From assembly GCF_006716745.1 (NCBI RefSeq), contig NZ_VFPP01000001.1:806001-870000 (forward strand): a stretch of DNA of 64,000 nucleotides, read 5' to 3'. Numbering within the stretch: position 1 is the first letter of the stretch; the number at the start of each line of letters is the position of its first letter. The stretch is from Saccharothrix saharensis (GTDB taxonomy: Bacteria; Actinomycetota; Actinomycetes; Mycobacteriales; Pseudonocardiaceae). Below are positions 53,482 to 63,051 of this stretch, one piece after another. The notes under the pieces are model-generated. The model did not search any database, was not told the DNA's origin, and was given only the letters and a program-made list of their open reading frames with translations. Position numbers and translations under genes: made by a program.

Positions 53482-54609
53482 ATGGTGTTCGCGTTCGCGC
53501 ACAGTAGGGGCGTGCAGAGGGCGCTGGGCATCCTGACCGCGGTGGCGTACGTGACGCTGCCGCTCGGGTCGAAGAGCTTCGAACAGCTCCTCGTACCGAC
53601 GCTGCTCGTCGGGCTGGCCTACGGTCTGCTCGCGATCTTCGGCTTCCCGTTCGCGCAACGGCGTGGACGCGCCTTCGCCGTCGCCTACGTCCTGGTCCAG
53701 TTGCCGTTGGGGTTCCTGCTGTTCGCGCTGTCCGGCGCGGCGGTCGGCGCCGTGCTGCTGCTGGTCGTGCTGGTGGCGCAGGGCGTTCTGCTGCTGCCGC
53801 TGCCCGCCGCCGCGGCGGTGGCCGCCGTCATCCCCCTCATCCACGTGGAGATGGCGTGGCCCGACGGGCTGCGCGAAGGGCTGGGCACGTTGGCCGTCAC
53901 CGCGTTCACGGTCGTCATCACCGAGCTGCTGGTGCGCGAACAACGCGCCCGCGCGGAACTCGCGGTGGCCAACGAACGGCTGCGCGGGTACGCCGCCCAA
54001 GCCGAGCAGCTCGCGACCACCCAGGAGCGCAACCGGGTCGCCCGGGACATCCACGACGGGCTCGGCCACCACCTGACCGTCGTGCAGATGCTCGTGCAGG
54101 CAGCCCGCGCGGTGATCGACACGGCCGAGCGCGACCGGCTCGACGCGATGCTGGCCAAGGCGCAGGACCAGGCCAAGCAGGCGCTGGCCGAGGTCCGCCG
54201 CTCGGTCGCCGCGTTGCGCGAGCCCCGCCCCGAGCCGTTGGTGGACGCGTTGCGGGCGTTGGCGTCCGAGGTCACCGAGGCGGGTGTGCCGACCGGGTTC
54301 GAGGTGCTCGGCGCGGCTCGCGACACGCGCGCGGAGGTCGAGGAGTCGTTGTTCCGGGCGGCTCAGGAGGCGTTGACCAACGTGCGCAAGCACGCCGGGG
54401 CGACCGCCGCGACCCTCGTGCTCGACTACGGGCGCGGTGACGCGGTCCGCTTGCAGGTCCGCGACGACGGCCGGGGTATGGGCGAGCGGTCGGGTGACGG
54501 GTTCGGGTTGGTCGGGCTGGAGGAACGGGTCGCCGGGCTGGGTGGACGGGTGTCGGTCGACTCGGCGACCGGGCGCGGCGTGACGCTGACCGTGGAGGTG
54601 CCGGCGTGA
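53482..54609 (+). CDS. Two-component sensor histidine kinase (NarL-system type)
   Basis: A 375-residue membrane kinase. The N-terminal half (about 1-150) has four to five hydrophobic helices; a dimerisation HisKA_3 region shows ERNRVARDIHDGLGHHLTVV with the phospho-acceptor His in DIHDGLGHH. The HATPase domain shows ALTNVRKHAG, VRDDGRGM and GFGLVGLEERV. It phosphorylates the response regulator encoded immediately downstream with GTGA overlap. ATG 53482 is chosen; the signal sensed is unknown. Confidence 0.92.
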   Translation: MVFAFAHSRGVQRALGILTAVAYVTLPLGSKSFEQLLVPTLLVGLAYGLLAIFGFPFAQRRGRAFAVAYVLVQLPLGFLLFALSGAAVGAVLLLVVLVAQGVLLLPLPAAAAVAAVIPLIHVEMAWPDGLREGLGTLAVTAFTVVITELLVREQRARAELAVANERLRGYAAQAEQLATTQERNRVARDIHDGLGHHLTVVQMLVQAARAVIDTAERDRLDAMLAKAQDQAKQALAEVRRSVAALREPRPEPLVDALRALASEVTEAGVPTGFEVLGAARDTRAEVEESLFRAAQEALTNVRKHAGATAATLVLDYGRGDAVRLQVRDDGRGMGERSGDGFGLVGLEERVAGLGGRVSVDSATGRGVTLTVEVPA

Positions 54610-55262
54610 CCGACTCGCCCGTGCGCGTGCTGATCGTGGACGACCAGGCGTTGTTCCGCGAGGCGCTGGCGACGTTGCTGGAGGTCCAGCCGGAGATCGA
54701 GGTGGTCGGCGAGGCGGGTGACGGCGAACAGGCCGTGCGGCTGTGCGCCGAGCTGCGGCCGGACGTCGTGCTGATGGACCTGCGGATGCCGGTGCTGGAC
54801 GGCATCGCGGCGACCGACCGGTTGCGGCTCGAGCAGCCCGGGGTGCGGGTGCTGGCGCTGACCACGTTCGACGACGACGCCGACGTGTTCGCGGCGGTCC
54901 GCGCCGGCGCGCTCGGCTACCTGCTCAAGGACGTCTCGTCGGCCCGCCTGGTCGAGGCGCTGGTCGCGGCACGGCGCGGCGAGTCGGTGTTGCAGCCGTC
55001 CGTGGCGGCGAAGCTCGTGGCGCGGGTGGCGCGGCTGCCGCACGACGACGCGCCACCGCGCCGACCGCCCGTGCCGCTGTCGGAACGGGAGCTCGACGTG
55101 GTGCGGCTGCTCGCCGAGGGCCGCAGCAACCGCGAGATCGCCGGCACGCTGTACCTGGCCGAGGGCACGGTGAAGAACCTCGTCACCGGCGTGCTGGCCA
55201 AGCTCCAGGTCCGCGACCGGACGCAGGCCGCGCTGCGGGCGCGGGAACTCGGGCTCTGCTGA
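54606..55262 (+). CDS. LuxR/NarL-type response regulator
   Basis: A 218-residue regulator. The receiver domain has the acidic pocket (VDDQ), the phospho-acceptor Asp in VVLMDLRMPVLDG, and conserved Thr and Lys (LTTFDDD, LLKDV). The C-terminal LuxR HTH shows LSERELDVVRLLAEGRSNREIA and AEGTVKNLVTGVLAKL. GTG start overlaps the kinase stop. It is the output of the sensor kinase upstream and probably activates the membrane protein gene following at 55363. Confidence 0.95.
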   Translation: MTDSPVRVLIVDDQALFREALATLLEVQPEIEVVGEAGDGEQAVRLCAELRPDVVLMDLRMPVLDGIAATDRLRLEQPGVRVLALTTFDDDADVFAAVRAGALGYLLKDVSSARLVEALVAARRGESVLQPSVAAKLVARVARLPHDDAPPRRPPVPLSERELDVVRLLAEGRSNREIAGTLYLAEGTVKNLVTGVLAKLQVRDRTQAALRARELGLC

Positions 55263-55362
55263 GGGTCATGTGACCTGACGCATGACCTTCGGCACCTGAC
55301 CCCGCTCCCCCTGCGGCCCAGGATCTTCGTTGCGCACAACGGATCGCGACGGAGGAGCTGTC

Positions 55363-55764
55363 ATGAGTTCGGAGCAGACGATCGCCCGCACGGGCCGCGA
55401 GCACTGGTGGCGCTTCGCGCGGCACGCGGCGGAGATGGCCGTGTCCATGGTGGTGGGCATGGTGGCCCTGGAACCGGTCTGGTCGTCCGCGTGGCCGGGA
55501 CTGGCCGACAACGCCACCGCGCACGTGCTGGTGATGGCCACGAACATGTCGCTGGGCATGGGGCTGTGGATGAGGATCCGGCGGCACGGCTGGGTGGGCA
55601 TCGCCGGGATGTCGGCCGCGATGTACGCGCCGTTCGTCGTGCTGCTGCCGTTCCACTGGGCGGGCGCGCTGTCCGGGATGGCGCTGATGACCGCCGGGCA
55701 CGTGCTGATGGTGCCGGCCATGCTGGTCGTGATGTGGCGTCGCCGCCACGAGTACGGGTGCTGA
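55363..55764 (+). CDS. Small four-helix membrane protein
   Basis: A 133-residue protein with four hydrophobic stretches, for example MAVSMVVGMVALEPVW, ATNMSLGMGLWM, AGMSAAMYAPFVVLLPF and AGHVLMVPAMLVVMW. Met-rich character is notable. GGAGGAG lies just upstream of ATG 55363. It sits between a two-component system and a DJ-1/PfpI gene and may be their target. Family not recognised. Confidence 0.8.
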   Translation: MSSEQTIARTGREHWWRFARHAAEMAVSMVVGMVALEPVWSSAWPGLADNATAHVLVMATNMSLGMGLWMRIRRHGWVGIAGMSAAMYAPFVVLLPFHWAGALSGMALMTAGHVLMVPAMLVVMWRRRHEYGC

Positions 55765-55770
55765 CCGGCC

Positions 55771-57128
55771 ATGCGCGCGTTCGCCCGGATCCTGGTGTAC
55801 CTGCTCGCCGCCCTGGCCCTGCCGACCGCGTTCGGCGCGCCCACCGTCCGCGCCGCGTTCGAGGACTTGACCGCGCCGCGGTCGGACGGCGCGACCCCGG
55901 CAAGCCGACCGCCGTCGTCGTGGTGGGCGACCGGGGCGCCGTCGTGTCCGACACCCTCGCACCTTTCGAGGTCCTGGCCACGACCGGCGCGTTCAACGTC
56001 TACGCGGTCGCACCGTCGGGCCGGCCCGCGCCGTTGACCGGCGGCCTGGACCTGGTGCCGGACCTGACGTTCGCCGGGCTGGCCGACCTGCTCGGCGGCG
56101 CGGCCCCGGACGTGGTGGTCGTGCCCGCCATGCCCGACGTCGGGCAGAGCACGTCCGAGCCGGTCACGGGCTGGCTGGCCCGGCAGGCGGCGGGCGGGTC
56201 GCTGCTGCTGAGCGTGTGCAACGGGGCGGGCGTGCTCGCGTCGGCAGGCCTGCTCGACGGGCGTCGCGCGACCGCGCACTGGTTGCGGTTCGACACGTTC
56301 GAGGAGGACTACCCGGGGGTCGACTGGGTGCCCGGCACGCGGTACGTGGACGACGGGGACGTGATCAGCACGGCGGGCATCCTGTCCGGCGTCGACGGCA
56401 CCCTGCGCGTGGTCGAGCGGTTGGTCGGGCCGGAGGCCGCGGCCCGCGCGGCCGAACGGACCGGGTGGCCGCACCACAGCCCGGGCACGGCGGCCTCGAT
56501 CGAGCAGGCACGGGTGCGGCCGGCCGACGCCGTCGTCGGGCTCAACACGGCGTTCGGCTGGAACCGCGACACGATCGGGGTGCTGCTCACCGACGGCGTC
56601 GGCGAGATCGAGCTGGCCTCGGTGTTCGACACCTACGGGCAGTCGCTGGCCGTCCGCACGGTGGCCGTCGCGTCGGGGGCGACGCCGGTGCGGTCGCGGC
56701 ACGGGCTCACGTTCGCGCCGAGGGGCGAGCCGTCCGCCGACCTGGACCGCCTGGTCGTGCCGGGCGCGGAAGCCGCGCGTCGAGGTGCGGCGGACGTGCA
56801 CGCCGGCCCGGTCTACCCGCACCGGGAGGGCGGTTTCCCGTTCGACGGCGTGCTGCGCGACCTGGCGCGCACCACGGACGTGGCCACGGCTACGTGGACG
56901 GCCAGGGTGCTGGAGTACCCGGTCGACCACCTCGCGCTCAGCGGCCCGGCCTGGCCGTGGACCCGCACGCTGCGACCGCTCGTGCTCGCCCTCCTCGGCG
57001 TCCTGGCGGCGTTCGGCCTGTTCCGGCTGGTGCGCGCACGGCGTGCGGTCAGGTCGACACCAGCCGCAGCGCCGCCACGGCCTCGTCCACGGACGCGTGC
57101 AGCGGCAGGGTCGAGTCGACCTGGCTGA
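55771..57128 (+). pseudogene. Membrane-anchored DJ-1/PfpI-type protein, single frameshift
   Basis: From ATG 55771 one frame encodes a signal-like helix (ILVYLLAALALPTAFG) and FEDLTAPRSDGATP. Near 55900 the protein continues in another frame (KPTAVVVVGDRGAVVSD), which then runs intact to 57128. The rest shows two DJ-1/PfpI-like halves, with the nucleophile elbow LLLSVCNGAGVLA, AHWLRFDTFEEDY and a C-terminal membrane helix (LVLALLGVLAAFGLFRLV). One missing base would explain the break, so this may be either real inactivation or a sequencing error. The 3' end overlaps the convergent STAS gene by 80 bases. Confidence 0.8.
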
Positions 57129-57414
57129 TCTGCAACGGCCGCAGCACCGCGCGGCTGTCGGCCACCACGGCGAACGGGATCCGCAGCCGGAGGGCCCGGT
57201 GGTGCGAGTTGACCAGCATCGCGATGCCGACCGAGCCCATGAACTCCACCGCGCTCAGGTCCAGCACCACCCCCGGCGGGCGTGCCTCGAACACGGCGTC
57301 GAGTTCGGACACTACCGGCCGGTGGGTGGCGGCGTCGAGGGCGCCGGACACGGCCACCAGGAGGACGCCCCGGTCCAGCACGGTGGTGGTCAGGCGGTGG
57401 GCGGGCTCAGTCAT
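57049..57414 (-). CDS. STAS-domain anti-anti-sigma factor
   Basis: A 121-residue STAS protein: VLLVAVSGALDAATHRPVV, then VVLDLSAVEFMGSVGIAML, where the Ser of FMGSVGI is the usual phosphorylation site (Ser in FxDSxG/FMGSxG). It would relieve a sigma factor from an HATPase inhibitor. ATG 57414 has GAGGAG 9 bases upstream. It lies next to the group 2 sigma gene on the same strand, so it may act on it or on the HATPase proteins elsewhere in the window. Confidence 0.9.
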   Translation of the reverse strand: MTEPAHRLTTTVLDRGVLLVAVSGALDAATHRPVVSELDAVFEARPPGVVLDLSAVEFMGSVGIAMLVNSHHRALRLRIPFAVVADSRAVLRPLQISQVDSTLPLHASVDEAVAALRLVST

Positions 57415-57493
57415 GGCGGGCACTCCTCGCGGTGTGGGACCACCGAGACTGCTACCAGGGGGCTCGGGCCGCAAAACCTGGCCGCGGGCGGGC

Positions 57494-58498
57494 TCACCCG
57501 GCCAGGGCGAGCAGGGCCCGGTTGCGCTCGGGGTCGCGCAGCAGGCGCAGGGACTCCTTCTCCAGCTGGCGGACGCGCTCGCGGGTCAGGCCGAGCTCCT
57601 CGGACAGCTCCTGCAGGCTGCGCGCACGCCCGTCGGACAGGCCGTAACGCTGGGTGACGATCCGGGCCTGGCGCTCGGGCAGCGTGCCGACCAGGGCCCG
57701 CAACTGCTCGGCGAGCTCCTGCTGCTCGACCGCTTCCTGGGCGTCCACCGCCTCCGCGTCCTCGATCAGGTCGGCCACGGACGCGCCGCCGTCGTCACCG
57801 ATCGGGGTCTCCAGGCTCAGCGCGGCACGGCTCGCGGCCAAGAGGTCGACCACCCTGGTCACCGGCATCTTGACGACCTCGGCGATCTCCTCGGCGGTCG
57901 GCTCGCGGTCGGTCTCCAGCCGCAGCCGCTGTTCGGCCTTGCGCAGCTTGCCGACCTCCTCGTGCACGTGCATCGGCAGCCGGATGCTGCGGGTCTGCTC
58001 GGCCAGGCCGCGTTCGATGGCCTGGCGGATCCACCACACGGCGTAGGTGGAGAACTTGAAGCCCTTCACGTAGTCCCACTTCTCCACGGCGCGGATCAGG
58101 CCGAGGTTGCCCTCCTGCACGACGTCGAGCAGCGGCAGGCCGCGGAACGCGTGCTTCTTGGCCACCGACACCACCAGGCGCAGGTTCGCCCGGATCATGT
58201 GGTCCTTCGCCCGCGCGCCCTCGTGCACCACGGTGCGCAGCGCACGGTGACGCCGCGCGTCGACCGGCGGCCCTTCGCCCGCTTCGGCCCGGCGCACCAG
58301 TTCGGCGGCGTACACGCCCGCCTCGATGCGCTTGGCCAGGACGACCTCTTCGTCCGCGGTGAGCAGGGGCGTCGACGTGAGCTCGCGAAGGTACCGGCCG
58401 ACCGGGTCGGTCTCGCGGGAACTCTGCCGAGTGGTCGCGGCGGGCTCGGCCTCGCGGGTGGGGCGGGTCTGGCGGGGCATCTGCACCGTCAACGACAT
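57494..58498 (-). CDS. Group 2 sigma-70 factor (HrdD/SigB-like)
   Basis: A 334-residue sigma factor with complete regions 1.2 to 4: DPVGRYLRELTSTPLLTADEE, NLGLIRAVEKWDYVKGFKFS, TYAVWWIRQAI, LPMHVHEEVGKLRK and the C-terminal HTH LTRERVRQLEKESLRLL. It is shorter than the essential housekeeping factor and lacks a long N-terminal extension, so it is a non-essential group 2 member. ATG 58498 is preceded by GGAGACGAC. The adjacent STAS gene suggests control by partner switching, although group 2 sigma factors are not usual targets. Confidence 0.92.
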   Translation of the reverse strand: MSLTVQMPRQTRPTREAEPAATTRQSSRETDPVGRYLRELTSTPLLTADEEVVLAKRIEAGVYAAELVRRAEAGEGPPVDARRHRALRTVVHEGARAKDHMIRANLRLVVSVAKKHAFRGLPLLDVVQEGNLGLIRAVEKWDYVKGFKFSTYAVWWIRQAIERGLAEQTRSIRLPMHVHEEVGKLRKAEQRLRLETDREPTAEEIAEVVKMPVTRVVDLLAASRAALSLETPIGDDGGASVADLIEDAEAVDAQEAVEQQELAEQLRALVGTLPERQARIVTQRYGLSDGRARSLQELSEELGLTRERVRQLEKESLRLLRDPERNRALLALAG

Positions 58499-58753
58499 GT
58501 CGTCTCCTTGCCGGATCGCACTCGCGCACGGCTGGCCGTGCGTGATTACCAGGGGAATCGCTGGAGGTCATCCGCCGACGCAGCGGCTTCGGACGACTTC
58601 GCCCCGCGCACCTCGGGCAGGGCCGACACCCGGTTCAACGGAACGCTTCCGGCTCGTATTCCACGCGACCCCATGGTGTGCGCGAAGGCGTGACGGGGCA
58701 CACCGGGACTTGGTGTGGTTGTGTTGACCGACGACTTCCAGCGGAGGTGGCCC

Positions 58754-59452
58754 GTGGCCGAGGACACGACCAGCGATGACCTGGCGGCGCGCCTGAACGA
58801 GGTCGCACGCGCCCTGCACCGGCAGGGCAACGCGCAGGACACGCTGGACGAGATCGTGCGCGCGGCGGTGGGCACCATCCCCGGCGCGTGGCACGCCGGG
58901 ATCATGACGATCATCGGCAAGCGCGACGTGCGGACCGTCGCGGCGACCGGCGACGTGCCGCACGACGTGGACCAGATCCAGTACGACACCGGCCAGGGGC
59001 CGTGCCTGACCGCGCTCTACCAGCAGAAGATCGTCAGCGCGCCGGACCTGGGCGAGGAGAAGCGCTGGCCGGTGTTCGCCAAGCGGGTGATCAAGCTGGA
59101 CGTGGCGAGCATGCTGTCGTTCCGGCTGTACATGTCCGGCGACGACCTCGGGGCGCTGAACCTGTACTCGCCGGACACGCACGCGTTCAACGACGAGTCC
59201 GAGCACGTGGGCCTGCTGTTCGCCGGGCACGCGGCCGTCGCGCTGGCCACCGCACAGGAGCGCGAGCACCTGGCCGAGGCCGTGCAGACGCGCGACCTGA
59301 TCGGGCAGGCCAAGGGCATCCTGATGGAACGCCACAAGCTCACCGCCGACCAGGCGTTCGCCGTGCTCGTGCGGGCCAGCCAGCAGGCCAACCTGAAGCT
59401 GCGCGCCCTGGCCGAGCGGCTCACCAGCACGGGTGAACTGCCGACCCGGTGA
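58754..59452 (+). CDS. GAF-ANTAR RNA-binding antiterminator
   Basis: A 232-residue protein. The GAF domain (about 15-160) senses a small ligand or redox change (VPHDVDQIQYDTGQGPCLTAL). The C-terminal ANTAR helices (about 170-225) contain RDLIGQAKGILMERHKLTADQAF, the signature that binds paired RNA hairpins to prevent termination. GTG 58754 has GGAGGTGG at 58743-58750; GTG 58715 is an alternative. Such proteins are abundant in actinomycetes and act on leader RNAs elsewhere. Confidence 0.9.
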   Translation: MAEDTTSDDLAARLNEVARALHRQGNAQDTLDEIVRAAVGTIPGAWHAGIMTIIGKRDVRTVAATGDVPHDVDQIQYDTGQGPCLTALYQQKIVSAPDLGEEKRWPVFAKRVIKLDVASMLSFRLYMSGDDLGALNLYSPDTHAFNDESEHVGLLFAGHAAVALATAQEREHLAEAVQTRDLIGQAKGILMERHKLTADQAFAVLVRASQQANLKLRALAERLTSTGELPTR

Positions 59453-59577
59453 GCTTGGCGTCGGCGCCGCTCGGCGAACCCGGCCGTCGCCGTTTTAGAG
59501 CACTTGAGCGGTAGTTCGCCCATCAGCCCGCTCACTACGTTCGGTGAAGTGACGTCGGACGGCGCGGGAGGCGACTC

Positions 59578-60426
59578 GTGGAGCTGCACATCACCGACGA
59601 GCGGTGGCAGGACGCGCGGGACGCCCTCGCCGCGGCCGCGCAGCGGTTCACCCGCATGCTCCTGGACTGCCGCACGCCGGACCGCCGCGCGATCGGTGAC
59701 TGGTCGGTGGCCGACACCGCCGCGCACGTCGCCGTCGTGGCGCGGCTCAACGCCGGCCTGATCAGCGGTGACCTGGCCCCGCTCGACGAGCCCGACCTGG
59801 ACCGGGGCTGGCAGGAGTCGAGCCTGGGCGGGTTCGCGCGGCTCAACGCGCTGACCCTGGAGCACTTCCCCGAACGCGCGCTGGACGTGGTGTCGAACAC
59901 CCTGCTCGAAGAGGTCGACCTGCTGCTGGCCCGGGCGAAGGACGTCGACCCGCGCGAGCTGCGGCCGTGGCTCGGCAGCGCCCGGCTGCCCGCCGCCGCG
60001 CACGTGGCCCACCAGCTCAACGAGATCCTGATCCACGGCCTGGACATCGCCCGCGCGCTGGACGTGCCGTGGCCGATCACACCCCACGAGGCCGCGCTCA
60101 CGTTCGACCTGTTCCTCATGCCCATGCTCGGCGGCCGGTCCGGCCGGCTGCTCGCGGGCGGCGGCGGGGACGGCCGCGTGACCCTCGAATTCCGCTCGAA
60201 GCACACCACGCCCGTCGTGCTGACCAGTGACAACGGCCGATTACAGGTCGAGCCCGCCGACGGGCGGCGCCGTGACGCGCAGGTCCGGTTCGACCCGGCC
60301 ACGATGATGCTCACGATCTTCCGCCGCACCCGTCTCGCGCGGGCCGTCGCCACGGGGAAGGTGCTCGCGTTCGGCCGCCGCCCGTGGGCGGCCGTGTCCT
60401 ACCTGCGAGGCATGCGGTCACCGTGA
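59578..60426 (+). CDS. Maleylpyruvate isomerase/DinB-type mycothiol-dependent protein
   Basis: A 282-residue protein. The N-terminal DinB-like four-helix bundle shows RAIGDWSVADTAAHVAVVARL and HVAHQLNEILIHGLDIARAL, the metal-binding His pattern of the MDMPI family. The C-terminal part is a beta-rich SCP2-like domain. These enzymes use mycothiol, the actinomycete thiol, as cofactor. GGGAGG precedes GTG 59578. The substrate is unknown. Its stop lies 28 bases inside the convergent kinase-like gene. Confidence 0.82.
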   Translation: MELHITDERWQDARDALAAAAQRFTRMLLDCRTPDRRAIGDWSVADTAAHVAVVARLNAGLISGDLAPLDEPDLDRGWQESSLGGFARLNALTLEHFPERALDVVSNTLLEEVDLLLARAKDVDPRELRPWLGSARLPAAAHVAHQLNEILIHGLDIARALDVPWPITPHEAALTFDLFLMPMLGGRSGRLLAGGGGDGRVTLEFRSKHTTPVVLTSDNGRLQVEPADGRRRDAQVRFDPATMMLTIFRRTRLARAVATGKVLAFGRRPWAAVSYLRGMRSP

Positions 60427-61421
60427 CCGACCGGGTACCCGGCGTCGAACTCGCCGTCGAACAACCGCCAGTAGAAGTCGTTCAGCCGGGCGGCGGCGGG
60501 CGCGTGACGGGCCAGGATCGCGGCCACGGCGGGCGGCACGTCGGCCGGGACGCCACCGGCGGCGCACCGGTGGACGAAGGCGTTGCGGGCGGTGGGGACG
60601 TCGCCCGGCGGCACGGTGACGCCGCACACCTCGGTCACCAGCCAGTTCACCAGGCGCATGGCGGCGTAGTCGGCGTCGTGGGCGGCGTTGCGGTGGACGA
60701 AGTCGTGTTCGTCCGCCGACAGGTCGAACGCCGGTGACGTGACGAGCCCGAAATCGGTCAGGTACAGCCGTTCGCCGTCGGTGCGCAGGTTGCCGAAGTG
60801 CCCGTCCATGTGCAGCAGGTCGCGGTCGCGCAGGAAGGCGGCGATCCCGGTCAACTGCCGTTCGACCTCCTCGGCCTTGGCCGCCGGGTCCTCGGCCAGC
60901 CAGTCCGCCGCCGGGTGCGGGATGTGCTCGCAGAACAGCACGAGGCTGTGCGACGCGGCGGCCAGCGCTTCGAGCCGGGCGCGGACGGCCGGGCTGCCGC
61001 CCATCAAGGCGACGGTGGCGTCCACGTCGGCGTGCTCGGCCGCGACGCGCGCGCGGCCGGGCAGCACCCGCCAGTGGTGCAGCAAGGGGAACGCCGCCGT
61101 GCCGCCCGCGAGCACCGCGTCGGTGACGACCCGGTTCGCGGCCAACTCGCGCCAGGCGTTGAACGACGGGCCGCCGATGCCGTACTGGCAGTGCACGGGC
61201 AGGTCGAACAGGTTCGCCGTGGCGTGCGGCCGGGCGAGTTCCCGGTCGGTGAGCGGGATGCGCTTGACGAACACCGGTGCGCCCCCGACGTCGACCACCG
61301 AGGAGCCACCGCCCACGCCGACGTCCTCGCGCGTGCCGACGAGGGCCGCGAGGGCGCGGTCGTCGAGTGATGCCAACCGCGCCGACAGCCGCTCGTGCCG
61401 GGCACGCCGTGAGGTGACCAC
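60399..61421 (-). CDS. Protein kinase-like (APH-fold) protein of actinobacterial type
   Basis: A 340-residue kinase-fold protein: SSVVDVGGAPVFVKRIPLTDREL has the nucleotide lysine (VFVKR), and LLHMDGHFGNLRTDGERLYLTDFGLV combines an HxDxxxxN catalytic loop (HMDGHFGN) with the DFG metal motif. ANLFDLPVHCQYGIGG is a second family segment. It has no membrane helix. It probably phosphorylates a protein or small molecule; the substrate is unknown. The start near GTG 61421 has no well-spaced ribosome-binding site, so it is tentative. Confidence 0.8.
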   Translation of the reverse strand: MVTSRRARHERLSARLASLDDRALAALVGTREDVGVGGGSSVVDVGGAPVFVKRIPLTDRELARPHATANLFDLPVHCQYGIGGPSFNAWRELAANRVVTDAVLAGGTAAFPLLHHWRVLPGRARVAAEHADVDATVALMGGSPAVRARLEALAAASHSLVLFCEHIPHPAADWLAEDPAAKAEEVERQLTGIAAFLRDRDLLHMDGHFGNLRTDGERLYLTDFGLVTSPAFDLSADEHDFVHRNAAHDADYAAMRLVNWLVTEVCGVTVPPGDVPTARNAFVHRCAAGGVPADVPPAVAAILARHAPAAARLNDFYWRLFDGEFDAGYPVGHGDRMPRR

Positions 61422-61526
61422 CTCCCGATCATGCCCCCTCGGCGTGACGATTGCCGCACGTCGGAATCTCGTGGTGGCCGGCCGGTGCGGAGTGACTACT
61501 GTGCACGTGACGTTGGGGGGCGACAC

Positions 61527-62093
61527 GTGGGTCGACCGATGGTGGTGCCGGCCCGGTGGCCGCAGGACGCCGTGGTGCGCGCGGCACGGTTGCGCGTCGA
61601 GCCCGTGCGGGCCGCGGACGCCGAGGAGATGGCGGCGGTGCTGAGCGACCCCGCGCTCTACGCGGTCATCGGCGGCGCACCGCCCACCGCCGCCGAACTC
61701 GCGGCGCGGTACCGGCGGTGGGAGCGGCCCTCCTCCGACGACGGCCGCGAGGGCCGGCTCAACTGGGTCGTGCGCCGGACCTCCGACGACAAGGCCGTCG
61801 GCACCGTGCAGGCGACGGTCACGGCCGGTGCGCAGGGGCTCGTCGCCGAGGTGGCGTGGGTCGTGGGCGTCCCGTTCCAGGGTCACGGCTACGCCACCGA
61901 GGCCACCGAGGCGGTGGTGGGGTGGCTGGTCGAGCACGGTGCGGTGGACGTGCACGCGCACATCGCGCCCGAGCACCTGTCCAGCGAGGCGGTCGCGCGG
62001 CGGATCGGGATGCGCGCCACGGGCGAGTTCCGCGACGACGGCGAGCAGCGCTGGCGCCACCGCCGGTCGACGGGCGGCCGGGGTCCGGCCTGA
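61527..62093 (+). CDS. GNAT-family acetyltransferase (RimJ/RimL-like)
   Basis: A 188-residue GNAT enzyme: LRVEPVRAADAEEMAAVLSDP at the N-terminus, AVGTVQATV and VVGVPFQGHGYATEATEAVVGWLVEHG in the acetyl-CoA site, ending with EAVARRIGMRATGEF. GGGGGGC lies 5 bases before GTG 61527. It acetylates an amine or N-terminus; the substrate is not evident. Confidence 0.9.
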   Translation: MGRPMVVPARWPQDAVVRAARLRVEPVRAADAEEMAAVLSDPALYAVIGGAPPTAAELAARYRRWERPSSDDGREGRLNWVVRRTSDDKAVGTVQATVTAGAQGLVAEVAWVVGVPFQGHGYATEATEAVVGWLVEHGAVDVHAHIAPEHLSSEAVARRIGMRATGEFRDDGEQRWRHRRSTGGRGPA

Positions 62094-62170
62094 GCCGCGC
62101 GTTGGTCTCGATCCGTCGCGTGCCCGCGGTGTCGGGTTGACCTCGTCGGCGGGCCGGGTTATCCACGGTT

Positions 62171-62962
62171 GTGAGCGAAGAGCAGATCGGGTCGGTGCCG
62201 CACGACGACCACCGGGCCGTGCCGCCGGACGAGCCGGCGCCGGCCCGGCAACGGCGGGCCGGGATCTCGTTGGTGGCCGTGTTCCTCGTCGGGCAGCTCA
62301 CGATGCTGGTCGTGTCGGTGCTGGTGCTGCTGTCGTACGGCTCGGCGGAGACCGCGCTGCTGGAGGACGGCCGGCTGCTCGCGTTGCTGGTCGCGCCCAC
62401 GTCGTTGGCCGCGGTGGTGGCGGCGATCGGGACCGGGCGGGTCGGCGCCGGGCCGAGGGCCGGCCGGGTGTGGCGGGAGCTGGCGGTCCGGTGGAACGTC
62501 AAGGACATCGCCATCGGCTTGGCCCTGGGCGTGGGCGGGTTGGCGTTGACGCTGCCCGCGGCGGCGGTGTGGGCCGCGTGGGTGGGCGAGGACCAGGCCT
62601 CCTCGGCGGTCGGTGACGCGTTCGCCGGGCGGGAGCTGACGCCCGTGGCGGCCGTGGTCGCGTTCCTCGCCGTGTGGCTCATCGCGCCGCTGGCCGAGGA
62701 GGTGCTGTTCCGCGGCGTGCTGTGGCGCGCGTTCGAGCACCTGGGCTGGAACCGCTGGGTCGTGTTCGTGGCGACCAGCCTCGTGTTCTCGGTCGCGCAC
62801 TTGGAACTGCTGCGCACACCGCTGCTGCTGGTGCTGTCGATCCCCATCGGCCTGGCCCGGTTGCTCACCGGCAACCTGCTCGCGAGCGTGGTCGCCCACC
62901 AGGTGAACAACTTCCTCCCGGCCGTCGCGCTGTTCCTGGCCGCGACCGGCAACCTCCCTTGA
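62171..62962 (+). CDS. CPBP/CAAX-type intramembrane metalloprotease
   Basis: A 263-residue protein with about six to seven transmembrane helices. The CPBP motifs are clear: EEVLFRGVLW in the first glutamate helix, FSVAHLE and VVAHQVNNF with the catalytic His. These proteases act within membranes on unknown peptides or are bacteriocin-immunity related. It starts at GTG 62171 after a 77-base gap. Confidence 0.92.
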   Translation: MSEEQIGSVPHDDHRAVPPDEPAPARQRRAGISLVAVFLVGQLTMLVVSVLVLLSYGSAETALLEDGRLLALLVAPTSLAAVVAAIGTGRVGAGPRAGRVWRELAVRWNVKDIAIGLALGVGGLALTLPAAAVWAAWVGEDQASSAVGDAFAGRELTPVAAVVAFLAVWLIAPLAEEVLFRGVLWRAFEHLGWNRWVVFVATSLVFSVAHLELLRTPLLLVLSIPIGLARLLTGNLLASVVAHQVNNFLPAVALFLAATGNLP

Positions 62963-63051
62963 CCGTTCGCCCGTCCGGGGGACACACCGACACGGCCGCA
63001 TGATCCTTCGCGATACCCGGAGTACACGCCACACTCCGCACGGAGGTCGAG

